Positions 1-8,364 of a stretch of DNA of 64,000 nucleotides are shown here, one piece after another. The notes beneath the pieces are model-generated. The model saw only the letters and a program-made list of their open reading frames with translations, had not been told where the DNA came from and did not search any database. The translations under genes were made by a program, and so were the position numbers. Position 1 is the first letter of the stretch, and the number at the start of each line of letters is the position of its first letter. This DNA comes from Bacteroidales bacterium (lineage in GTDB: Bacteria; Bacteroidota; Bacteroidia; Bacteroidales; TTA-H9): assembly GCA_030656615.1 (NCBI GenBank), contig JAUSOY010000084.1, forward strand, positions 30,039 through 94,038, given 5' to 3'.

Positions 1-751
1 ATTCTTTTCTTTCGCGCTCGGCCCGGGCAATTTCCTCGGCAATAATTCTTTCGATCGTACGCTGAAGTTCAGCAGCCTGCTTCTTTTTAACCGTAAGATT
101 TTTCTGAATTTCTGACTCTTTTTTCGATAGTTCCTTTAATGTTTTAGAACGTTCGGTCCGGCTTGAACTCAATTTGGTTTTTTCGGATTCCAGGCCTGAT
201 TTCAAATTAACCTTTTGACTTTTCAAATTGCTGATTTCCAACTTCTGCTTTTGAAGTTCAATGGTTTGATGCCGCAAAACATCCGCCTGCTTTTTCCTGT
301 ACATGCTTAATTCACGCAAATGTTTGAGCCGCCGGTAGGCCTGGAGAGCATTTCCTGATGATAAAATAAATGCCGCCTTATCTACCGGACGATTTCCCTT
401 TTGGTAAAGAACAATCAGTGCAGCATATTCCTTTTTAATCTCCTTGATAATTGCCTGTAAATCGCGGATACTGTAGTTCTTTTTAACTATTTCGTTGTCG
501 AGTAGTCCAATTTCTGTGTTTATCTGTGTAATATGCTGTACCTGAGCCTTAATAGACTTATCGAGCAAACGGATCTTATTCATCGTTGCCGATTTCTGGT
601 GTTTCGTTTCATTCATGAGCTTATTCATCTCCTGAATCTCAGACTCAATTTGTCGTTTATTCGCTTCCAACTGAGTCCTTTCCTGCGCGTGAACAGAAAT
701 CTGAAAAAATATTAAGATACAGAATATCAAAATTGGCCTGCTTTGAAACAT
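1..751 (-). CDS. EnvC-like murein hydrolase activator, partial (C-terminus beyond window)
   Basis: The frame is open from an ATG at 751 to the window edge, giving about 250 visible residues. The N-terminus is a signal peptide (hydrophobic run PILIFCILIFF, then a VHAQ cleavage-like site). The rest is a long Lys/Glu/Gln-rich coiled coil ending in an Arg/Glu-rich stretch (ELQ..IERIIAEEIARAERER). This is the layout of periplasmic EnvC/NlpD-type proteins, which carry a C-terminal LytM/M23 domain and activate amidases during septal splitting. That domain would lie left of base 1 and is not seen. The start is 11 bases after the stop of the DUF4292 gene, so it is probably the last visible gene of the same operon. 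Identity rests on coiled-coil architecture and gene order, not on a catalytic motif. Confidence 0.75.
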   Translation of the reverse strand, partial: MFQSRPILIFCILIFFQISVHAQERTQLEANKRQIESEIQEMNKLMNETKHQKSATMNKIRLLDKSIKAQVQHITQINTEIGLLDNEIVKKNYSIRDLQAIIKEIKKEYAALIVLYQKGNRPVDKAAFILSSGNALQAYRRLKHLRELSMYRKKQADVLRHQTIELQKQKLEISNLKSQKVNLKSGLESEKTKLSSSRTERSKTLKELSKKESEIQKNLTVKKKQAAELQRTIERIIAEEIARAERERKE

Positions 752-762
752 TGGATGAGGTA

Positions 763-1587
763 TTATTGAAAAATTCTGGAATAATTATCAGGTATGGTAA
801 AAGGAAATGAAAGTGAATCATTGATGCTTATTCTCTTCATATCCAGTTTGATTTCCGATTTCTCTGGCCTTGTAATATTGATTTTAACCGTTGTTGGTAA
901 GTAGGAATCGTTAAAAAGCTTAAAATCAGAATATTTGATTCTCATTTTCGAGTCATTATCAGAAATTTCGTGAATCAACATTTCTTCAATTTTAAACGAT
1001 GATGAATTTAGCCAAATATCCTGAAAAATCACCCTATCCACATCATCACTATTTCGAACAAATCGCCTCATTTTACGTCGATTAGCAGTTGAAAGATGAT
1101 ACTGATCCGCTTCAACACTCAACTTAAAATTATCGGTAAAATATTGTTCGAAGTCATTTCCCAGCAGAAGGCTCTGAATTATTTCTAAATCCAGGTTTAC
1201 TTTGAAATAATTTCTCAAGAAATCCATACCTGTTGCCAGATATGTCCTATTAAATTTATCCATAATAAAAACGGAATCACGGGTAATTAATAAGCGGGTC
1301 GATTCGATTCCTAATAAAGGCGATATGGAGGCCCAGATAAGACTATCTTTTTGAATCCGAATCATTAGTGTAACGTCCATTTCTGTTCCACCGCTTTCAA
1401 ATTGCACTGCAACTTTGGCAGAAACTGTTTCACATCGAAATCGATGTTCATTCATTCCTGCCAAAACATAACCAATTTGGGCATTTTGCAAAGGAATGAT
1501 TGCTGCTTTTCGTCTTGAAGAACAAGCAGAGCCCAATAGAAGCATACCTATTACAACAATAAATAATACATTCTCTTTTTTATTCAT
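763..1587 (-). CDS. DUF4292 family lipoprotein
   Basis: A 274-residue protein beginning MNKKENVLF. A TTG 18 bases upstream is also possible, but the ATG is preferred. Residues 8-22 form a hydrophobic signal, and LLLGSACSS is a lipobox, so it is exported and lipidated. The remainder is beta-rich with no catalytic motif (for example an ITRDSVFIMD strand), as in the LolB/LolA-like DUF4292 family common in Bacteroidota. The function is not established; a role in outer-membrane lipid or lipoprotein handling is an inference from fold similarity. Its ATG overlaps the stop of the upstream TPR gene in the 8-base overlap ATGAATAA, pointing to translational coupling. It lies directly before the EnvC-like gene. 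Confidence 0.8.
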   Translation of the reverse strand: MNKKENVLFIVVIGMLLLGSACSSRRKAAIIPLQNAQIGYVLAGMNEHRFRCETVSAKVAVQFESGGTEMDVTLMIRIQKDSLIWASISPLLGIESTRLLITRDSVFIMDKFNRTYLATGMDFLRNYFKVNLDLEIIQSLLLGNDFEQYFTDNFKLSVEADQYHLSTANRRKMRRFVRNSDDVDRVIFQDIWLNSSSFKIEEMLIHEISDNDSKMRIKYSDFKLFNDSYLPTTVKINITRPEKSEIKLDMKRISINDSLSFPFTIPDNYSRIFQ

Positions 1588-3286
1588 GCAATTCGCCGGT
1601 TTCAATCTTGATTTTTAAAAATTCAGAGCTTTCTTCCATAGAAGACGCCTTTTTCCACTGTTCTAGTGCTTTTTGTGCTTTTCCAAGTTTAAAGTAAATA
1701 TCTCCGAGATGCTCAATCATCACACCGCTTGGCTTAACAGAATAATTCATTGCCTTTTTCTGGTAATCGAGCGCTTCGCTATAAAGCTGCAGTTTGTATA
1801 ACACCCACGCATACGTATCCAGAAAAGTTGCATTTTTTGGTTCATAAATAATTGTTTTCAATGACATTTTGCGGGCATCTTCCAATCTTCTGTTATCGAT
1901 AGCCAGCCAGTAGGCATAGTTGTTTAGAACATGTACGTCATCCGGTTTAATTTCCAAAGCCTTGTTAAAACTTTCGAACGCCTCTTCTTTTCTTTTTTGT
2001 TCCCAAAATATTTCGCCCATTATGGAGTGAATAACAAACTCCAACTCAGGGAAATTGCCAAGGGTGTTTAAGGCCTTTTGATACGAATCAATGGCCTTAT
2101 TATAATCCTTCTTCCTGAAATATGCAGCCCCCTTATGATAATACGGAATTGCTGACATTGGATATATTTTTAAAACCTTATCAGCGACGTCAAGCAGTTT
2201 ATCATCCTTTGCCGCCATCGTTAATGCCCACATATAACGATCAAGAACCCGATAATTCAAACTATCAACCTGTAAAGCAGTTTCTAGAACTGGTAATATG
2301 TCCTCATACAATCCTTGTTTGTAAAGTATCTCGCTGTAATTCAGAGCTATACGACTGTCTGTGGGAAATTGTGATAGCATGTCCTTAGTAATAATTGATT
2401 GTATTGGACTCGTAGCATCGTGTCCAGCCTCTGTAAGTTTATCGGCAAATATTTGATAAACAGATATTTTGGTTGATTGATCCAGTGATTGGTTCTGTAG
2501 TCCTTGCAGGATAAATTTTTCGGCATCCGCCATTCGATTTTTGAGAATATAAAACTCCGCAAAAGAAAAAGGTATCGACCAGGAAAGGGCATACATTTTA
2601 TCCATGTTTTTATCTGCCAGTCGTCTGGCAGATTTTTCGTTGCCCGATTTTAAATATAAATCAATGAGTTTTGCATCCACATTAGGATTTGATTCCTTGT
2701 TCGAAGAAAAGGTTTCGAGCACAGAAGCTGCTTTTCTAGGGTTTCCGGAAACTTCGTAAAGAGAAGCAATTTTTAAAACCAGTCCCACATCTTTTGGATT
2801 ATATTTACTAAGATCTTCCAGAACAGTTATCGATTTACTCAACTCATCGGTTTGCCGGTAAACATCTGCCAGTTTGTAATAATAATCAGCATTTTGGGGC
2901 TTTAATTCTATTAATCTTCTGAGTAAACTTATTTGAAAACTATACAACTTGAGGGAGACACATGCATCCAAAACTGATTCCATATAATACTGATTGTCCG
3001 GATCTTGAAGAACAACCGTATTAAACTGTTTCACGGCTTCATCGTATAACCCTGCCTGCATGTATATATTACCCAAATCGAAGTGCGCCTGTGTATTTGT
3101 GTTATCAAGTTCTACTAATTCCTCGTAGAGTGGTCTGGCTTTTTCATAATCTTCCAATAGTTTAAATTTTAAGGCATCAATATACAAGGCCGATGCTTTT
3201 TGCTTTGTTGATATCGCAGAAGTATCAACCTGTGCGCTTAAACCGGATACTATGAGAAGAAATATTAATATGATTGAGTGTTTCAT
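1580..3286 (-). CDS. Exported tetratricopeptide-repeat protein
   Basis: A 568-residue protein with a signal peptide (MKHSIILIFLLIVSGLSAQ) followed by TPR repeats over nearly the whole length. Recognisable units include ARPLYEELVELDNTNTQAHF, AVKQFNTVVLQDPDNQYY, SITVLEDLSKYNPKDVG, AIDSYQKALNTLGNF, AFESFNKALEIKPDDVHVLN and ALEQWKKASS. It is predicted periplasmic or outer-membrane facing and probably acts as a protein-interaction scaffold; no enzymatic motif is seen. It sits 37 bases after dut and overlaps the DUF4292 gene by 8 bases. From recollection the dut/TPR/DUF4292/EnvC-like order is shared by many Bacteroidota, which suggests an envelope function, but the exact role is unknown. Confidence 0.88.
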   Translation of the reverse strand: MKHSIILIFLLIVSGLSAQVDTSAISTKQKASALYIDALKFKLLEDYEKARPLYEELVELDNTNTQAHFDLGNIYMQAGLYDEAVKQFNTVVLQDPDNQYYMESVLDACVSLKLYSFQISLLRRLIELKPQNADYYYKLADVYRQTDELSKSITVLEDLSKYNPKDVGLVLKIASLYEVSGNPRKAASVLETFSSNKESNPNVDAKLIDLYLKSGNEKSARRLADKNMDKMYALSWSIPFSFAEFYILKNRMADAEKFILQGLQNQSLDQSTKISVYQIFADKLTEAGHDATSPIQSIITKDMLSQFPTDSRIALNYSEILYKQGLYEDILPVLETALQVDSLNYRVLDRYMWALTMAAKDDKLLDVADKVLKIYPMSAIPYYHKGAAYFRKKDYNKAIDSYQKALNTLGNFPELEFVIHSIMGEIFWEQKRKEEAFESFNKALEIKPDDVHVLNNYAYWLAIDNRRLEDARKMSLKTIIYEPKNATFLDTYAWVLYKLQLYSEALDYQKKAMNYSVKPSGVMIEHLGDIYFKLGKAQKALEQWKKASSMEESSEFLKIKIETGELHE

Positions 3287-3323
3287 GCGATTAATTTACA
3301 ATTAATTGAAATAGTCTAAAATC

Positions 3324-3755
3324 TTACACACCACTATGGCCAAACCCACCACTGCCACGATCGGTTTCTCCAAGCTCCTGCGAAATTTGCCATTCAATTC
3401 TTTCGAATTTTGAAAAGACCATCTGAGCAATTCTATCACCGTTTCTGACTTCAAATTCTTTATCAGACAAATTAATAAGTATTACCTTAATCTCTCCTCT
3501 ATAATCAGCGTCTACCGTTCCCGGACTATTCAGAACACTGATGCCATCCTTAATTGCCAGACCACTGCGAGGCCTGACCTGCGCCTCAAAACCTTGCGGA
3601 ATTTCGATAAACAAACCCGTAGGAATCAAGGCTCTTTGTGAGGGTAAAATAATAAGCGGGGTTTTTAGATCAGCCATTAGATCCATACCTGCCGCTAAAA
3701 GCGTTTTATATTCGGGAAGCTCATTTTGCGAGTGATTAACAACTTTAACTATCAT
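3324..3755 (-). CDS. dut: dUTP diphosphatase
   Basis: A homotrimeric dUTPase, hydrolysing dUTP to dUMP and pyrophosphate. It keeps uracil out of DNA and feeds thymidylate synthesis. All five family motifs are present in 143 residues: AAGMDL (21-26), RPRSG (61-65), [11 protein letters not shown] (79-89, with the catalytic Asp and the Tyr that stacks on uracil), GDRIAQMVF (106-114) and the C-terminal P-loop-like [10 protein letters not shown] (133-142). The length is normal. The ATG at 3755 is preferred over a TTG at 3770, which would add MYKKP. It lies about 65 bases after the large histidine kinase and upstream of the TPR gene in the same run. Confidence 0.97.
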   Translation of the reverse strand: MIVKVVNHSQNELPEYKTLLAAGMDLMADLKTPLIILPSQRALIPTGLFIEIPQGFEAQVRPRSGLAIKDGISVLNSPGTVDADYRGEIKVILINLSDKEFEVRNGDRIAQMVFSKFERIEWQISQELGETDRGSGGFGHSGV

Positions 3756-3820
3756 GGGTTTTTTGTACAAAAATATAAAAAGTCCGGGTCCTCTATCGAA
3801 CTAAAAAGTCAAGCGGACGA

Positions 3821-6800
3821 TTATCCTTTCAAAAAAGCCGGAAACCTAAGCGTAAATGTCGTTCCTTCATTTAGTACGCTATGAAAATCTATCTTGCCAT
3901 CCATTTCCTCCACAATCTCTTTTGTCATAACCAAACCAAGTCCGGTACCACTTGCCTTTGTAGTAAAATAGGGTGAGAACACTTTCTTGGACGTTTCTGA
4001 ATCAATCCCGCAACCATTGTCCTGAATAGTAATAACCACCTCACTTTTAATTATTTGAATGCCAATTATAATGCTTCCCTGCCTGTTTACAGGAATGGAT
4101 TGAACTGAATTTTTAAGGATATTATTGATGGCTCTTGTTAGCTGAACCTTATCTGCCCATATAAAATAGTCGACACCCGTTTCAGCAGAAAGCTGTAAAT
4201 CCCCTTTAAAATCACTCAATACCATCATGGCAACCCGAGCAATTTCCAAAACATCTGTTTTTCCCTTATTAGCGTGCGCCAATTTAGCATGGGTCGAAAA
4301 CTCCGACACAATCGTATCGAGTACATGAATCTGATCCTGCAAATTTTTTGAGAACCGCCTTAAACGCGCATCCCAATCCGGATCCTTATCGTCCCAGGCT
4401 TTTATAAGATGCTGAACGCCCAATTTAATCGGTGTAAGAGGATTTTTAATTTCATGCGCCAATTGTCTTGCAATATCCCTCCAGGCTTTTTCGCGTTCCG
4501 CTTTCGTTATTAAATCCCGACTTTTCTCAAGTTCCTCGACCATGATATTATATTGCGCAATCAATAATCCTATTTCATCGTTTCTTTGAATCGGGATTTT
4601 TTCGTTCTGCTTTTCAAGTTTGATTTTAGAGAGAAAATAGGAAATGGTTTTAAGTGGCTTAGAAATTTGACGAGCAAGAAATAAAACAAGGTAAAAGGAT
4701 AAAATTAATAAAATAACATATATTACAATAAATGATGCATAAAATCCTGAAAGACTTTGATTTAATTGCTTTCCTGTATCGAAAAAAGGCACATTAATAA
4801 TTGCAATTACCTGATTCGAAAAATCAAGAAACGGATAATAGGCCGATAAATATTCTTGATTCCCAATCTTTTCTGAATGAAGAAAAAATGACGCTGATTC
4901 ATGTTTGACAGCCCTAAATGCGGTTGAATTAATTCGGGTAGGAAGAAGACCTTTTTCGAAAATCTGAGGTTTAGAACTGCCAAGTAATACGCCTTCAGCA
5001 TTAAAAACATTAATATCAGAGGAAAAAATATCGGATAACTTGATAAGTGTAGAATTAAGATTTTCAGAATTATAAAAAAGCGTATTACGCTGATTTCTAA
5101 ACTTATATTGAAATTCAGATAGTATGGAATGTGATTTTTCCGATATCGCTTCCTTGTTCTTATTATAATTATAGCGAATTATTATCAAGGAGAATAACAC
5201 TCCTAAAACCAAAAAAGATATCGCTAAAATAATAAATATAATGCGCTGTACTTTGGTTTGAAAGTAATCCGTATGCGCTACCAGAGCATACTTCTTGGGG
5301 AATAATGAGAATAATACGATGCTTATAAACAGTGCATGTAAAATGACAAAAACAAAAGAGTAAGAAAAAACATTCAAAAAACGAAAAAAGTTCGTTCTAT
5401 CCGTTCCAATAATCATCACCTCAGCTGCCGAAATTCTAAATACAAAACTTCGGTGCCCTTTCTTATCAATAATCGTATCCTTCAGGTCTTCCTTGAGAAA
5501 TTGCTCGGAAAATGTTGGAAATGAATTTTCGCCAAAATAAGATATCAGCCTTCCGGATTTATACCGGGCCATTGATAATGAACTTATATCCAGGACCTGC
5601 AACAGACTTTTTTCTGCCAGAAGCTCCGGGTAACTACCTTCGCGTGTAATAAATCGTGGTATGAATTCCAGAATAAGACTAAGGTGCTGAGGTTGGGGTG
5701 TGCGAATAATACCAATAAAACTATTAAAATTCTGTCCGTAATCAACATAATGCAGGTCACCTGATGGAGTTTCCCTACCATAGCTTTCTATTATCAGTTG
5801 GAAATACTGTAGACAATTTGCATTTACAAAATCCGGTTTTACACTTAAAACATCCAGCGAATCACAAACAACAAGCTGAATATCATATTTATCCCAATAT
5901 CCGCTACTAAAATAGCGGGAATAAAGAAACTTTTGAATCGTCTCGTCTGGTAAGGGCTTATCATCTTTATTCAAAAAAAACTTAGGGGGCAAATCGTTAA
6001 TGCTATCCTTCAGATTATCAAACATATAAATAAGCTGAGGTTCAAATTCTTGTAAAAACAAAGATTTTGCCGCCACTTTCAATTTTTCATCGTCTTTGTA
6101 ATTGCTTGCCGCAATAAAATTGAAGGCAAACAAAACAGAACATAAGACAAATACACTGACTACACTCTGAAGGCGGAATTCGCTTCGCCTGAAAAATAAT
6201 AATACGGCGACCACTAAAATGGCGAAAGAGGCCTCTAATATGCCATCCTCCCAACCATGAAAGTAAGAAATAATGATAGCAAACAGGCCAGAAACGATAC
6301 CAAAAAAAATCCAGGAAAAAGTACTTAATCGAAGCAATGGGGGAAACAATCGCGTAATTAGCCACAGGGCTGTAAGGTAGTAAATCAATAATGCCGTAAT
6401 AAACACATATAATGCGGAATTCCAATTCGAGAAATTTGCAATATCAAGATTCAATCGTGTATTAATTACGACTTCCCGACTAATTTCACCAAGAATAAAT
6501 ACCAAAAAAAAGGCTAAAGCAATAGAGAAGAAGCTGAAAAGCTTTTGCCGTCCGGGATTATTTAACAAATTTGAAATAAACTTCTTTCGCACAAAGCTCA
6601 CCAAAAAGGTCAGAAATACAGCTGTAATAAAAAAATGAGCAAGGGAATTTCCCAATATATTACTGGCAAAAAATTCAGAAGAATAATAAATGGAATCACG
6701 AGCTGGTAATGTTTCGAGTAACATTCCTGAAAAAAGCCAAAGGCCAATAGTTCCAAATATTAATGCCAGATTTGACAACAATACGCCTTTTCTAAACCGA

Positions 6801-7477
6801 ATAAATTTGTATAGTGCTGACAGAGCAATAAAACCCAGAAAACAGATTACTAATTGCAAAAAAAGCATAAGCAATCCCGACTCCTTAAACTCCCACAATT
6901 TTAAACTAAACCAAAAACGGCCGTCCCTTCGCAAAACATTGTATGAGCCGGGCTCTTTTGAAAACCGCGCTCTTCCGGCTATTTTCTTAAAAGGAGACTT
7001 AAGTTGACTTGCAAAAAATGGATTACTCAGTTGATATTGGTTTTCAATTGGCACGGCCAGAATGACCTGCCGATTGCCGTTCGATACAACACTACCTAAA
7101 CATACTGCATTAGCCGTATTCAGAATCTCCGTTGAATTCGTGTTTGCAGGAAGCCTATCAAAAATCACAATATCAGACCAATACAATAAATGTGAATCAA
7201 TATAGACGTTCAGAATTACATCAGACCCGGCATAAGCCATGTAAAGACTATCGCAAAATAAAAAATCTGGATTGTTTTCTGAAAAGATATCCTTTGAAAT
7301 ACAATTATTTAGCTTTTCAAGCCCCTCACTCTTGTCATGCACAAGTGCTTCGAATCGTTTATATCCATTCAATCCATCCTTACGTGATATTAAGACTAGG
7401 GTACTGATTACAAGAATCAGTACCAAAAGAAAGAGGTAGGTGTACGATTTGCGTAGCTTAGGATAATTCTGTGTCAT
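3821..7477 (-). CDS. Very large membrane sensor histidine kinase, NtrY-like
   Basis: A 1218-residue multi-spanning kinase. It has a first membrane segment at about 12-30, an extracytoplasmic stretch, a block of several transmembrane helices at about 205-460, a second periplasmic region, another helix pair around 690-745, a further sensor loop, a helix before a HAMP-like linker (ARQISKPLKTISYFLSKIK), then the kinase core. The core shows the phosphoacceptor HEIKNPLTPIKLG (His about 1008), the N box INNILKNSVQSI, the G1 box DNGCGI and G2 box GTGLGL. The HEIKNPLTPIKL signature is typical of NtrY/PAS-HAMP kinases. No response regulator is adjacent, so its partner is unknown. Its 5' end overlaps the methyltransferase gene by 20 bases. 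Confidence 0.92.
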   Translation of the reverse strand: MTQNYPKLRKSYTYLFLLVLILVISTLVLISRKDGLNGYKRFEALVHDKSEGLEKLNNCISKDIFSENNPDFLFCDSLYMAYAGSDVILNVYIDSHLLYWSDIVIFDRLPANTNSTEILNTANAVCLGSVVSNGNRQVILAVPIENQYQLSNPFFASQLKSPFKKIAGRARFSKEPGSYNVLRRDGRFWFSLKLWEFKESGLLMLFLQLVICFLGFIALSALYKFIRFRKGVLLSNLALIFGTIGLWLFSGMLLETLPARDSIYYSSEFFASNILGNSLAHFFITAVFLTFLVSFVRKKFISNLLNNPGRQKLFSFFSIALAFFLVFILGEISREVVINTRLNLDIANFSNWNSALYVFITALLIYYLTALWLITRLFPPLLRLSTFSWIFFGIVSGLFAIIISYFHGWEDGILEASFAILVVAVLLFFRRSEFRLQSVVSVFVLCSVLFAFNFIAASNYKDDEKLKVAAKSLFLQEFEPQLIYMFDNLKDSINDLPPKFFLNKDDKPLPDETIQKFLYSRYFSSGYWDKYDIQLVVCDSLDVLSVKPDFVNANCLQYFQLIIESYGRETPSGDLHYVDYGQNFNSFIGIIRTPQPQHLSLILEFIPRFITREGSYPELLAEKSLLQVLDISSLSMARYKSGRLISYFGENSFPTFSEQFLKEDLKDTIIDKKGHRSFVFRISAAEVMIIGTDRTNFFRFLNVFSYSFVFVILHALFISIVLFSLFPKKYALVAHTDYFQTKVQRIIFIILAISFLVLGVLFSLIIIRYNYNKNKEAISEKSHSILSEFQYKFRNQRNTLFYNSENLNSTLIKLSDIFSSDINVFNAEGVLLGSSKPQIFEKGLLPTRINSTAFRAVKHESASFFLHSEKIGNQEYLSAYYPFLDFSNQVIAIINVPFFDTGKQLNQSLSGFYASFIVIYVILLILSFYLVLFLARQISKPLKTISYFLSKIKLEKQNEKIPIQRNDEIGLLIAQYNIMVEELEKSRDLITKAEREKAWRDIARQLAHEIKNPLTPIKLGVQHLIKAWDDKDPDWDARLRRFSKNLQDQIHVLDTIVSEFSTHAKLAHANKGKTDVLEIARVAMMVLSDFKGDLQLSAETGVDYFIWADKVQLTRAINNILKNSVQSIPVNRQGSIIIGIQIIKSEVVITIQDNGCGIDSETSKKVFSPYFTTKASGTGLGLVMTKEIVEEMDGKIDFHSVLNEGTTFTLRFPAFLKG

Positions 7478-8342
7478 TTGGATGCTTTCGGAATACGAAA
7501 ACCATGGAAGACGCTTTGTCTCTATTAATCAATCCAAAGATAAGGCTACTGAGTCCATAAATCAAAGCCCTCGCCATTCCTAATATCCCGCTTTTTTGAT
7601 ATTTTTCACTTAAAAGGGCTATATAAAAAGAGTCAAACAGAAGACGGCCTCTATAATCAAGCACAAAACCATTATTATTAAACAAGCGATTTAAAATTGC
7701 TGGTGAAAAATGATGAAGGTGTCTTGGGACATCCAATGCTGCCCATGACTTACTATATAGATAGGAATCTGTAGACTGAATATTTGGGACGGCGATGAGT
7801 ATACGGCCTTCCGGGCGTAAATTTCTTTTAAGCATTTCAACCGTAGAATTTAAATCAGGGATATGTTCTAAAACGTGCCAAAGACTAATAATATCGTACT
7901 TCCTCACAGCTTTTTGTATGTCATTCAATTCAACCATCGTAATGCCACGCTTACTTGTTAGCAGTCCTGCTTTACTATTTGGCTCATAGCCTGACACATA
8001 AAAGCCTTGGCTTTTGCAAAAATCAAGAAACTCCCCGGTACCACATCCATAATCCAGTATTTCTAATCCGGAACCAAGCCTCCTAAGTTGGTCAAATTTT
8101 AACCTGAGATTTATTGTGCGGACAAATCGATATGCTTTTTCAATAAAACTACCACTGCTAACCTCGTGCGGGTGGTACGATTCAGAATTGTAATAGGGAT
8201 CCAGATCAACTGGTAAAGGAAATGTGGATTTGTGCCCACAAATTTCGCATTCAATAATATCGAAACACTCCTGACTCACCGAATAATCAATTGTAGATAG
8301 ATACGGTTTAAATTTTTGCTGGTAACAGATTGGGCAATTCAT
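7458..8342 (-). CDS. Zinc-ribbon class I SAM-dependent methyltransferase
   Basis: A 294-residue protein. The N-terminal ribbon has C3-P-I-C6 and C32-E-I-C35. A Rossmann methyltransferase fold (Methyltransf_11/23 type) follows, with the SAM loop LDYGCGTGEFLD around 96-108, the acidic strand end GYEPN, and the post-II motif IISLWHVLEHIPDL. The C-terminal third contains HLHHFSP, commonly seen in sugar or lipid O-methyltransferases of this group. The substrate is unknown. The ATG at 8342 lies 5 bases past a parS-like palindrome. It is probably co-transcribed with mnmG and the following kinase gene. Confidence 0.87.
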   Translation of the reverse strand: MNCPICYQQKFKPYLSTIDYSVSQECFDIIECEICGHKSTFPLPVDLDPYYNSESYHPHEVSSGSFIEKAYRFVRTINLRLKFDQLRRLGSGLEILDYGCGTGEFLDFCKSQGFYVSGYEPNSKAGLLTSKRGITMVELNDIQKAVRKYDIISLWHVLEHIPDLNSTVEMLKRNLRPEGRILIAVPNIQSTDSYLYSKSWAALDVPRHLHHFSPAILNRLFNNNGFVLDYRGRLLFDSFYIALLSEKYQKSGILGMARALIYGLSSLIFGLINRDKASSMVFVFRKHPNDTELS

Positions 8343-8347
8343 AGGTC

Positions 8348-8363
8348 TATTTCACGTGAAACA
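8348..8363. other. parS-like ParB binding site (one mismatch)
   Basis: TATTTCACGTGAAACA differs from the widely conserved bacterial parS sequence TGTTTCACGTGAAACA at one base (second position). It fills most of the 22-base gap between the mnmG stop and the methyltransferase ATG. It is a second copy of the palindrome at the other end of mnmG. ParB would bind here and spread, with ParA moving origin regions. parA and parB are not in the window. Confidence 0.75.
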
Positions 8364-8364
8364 A

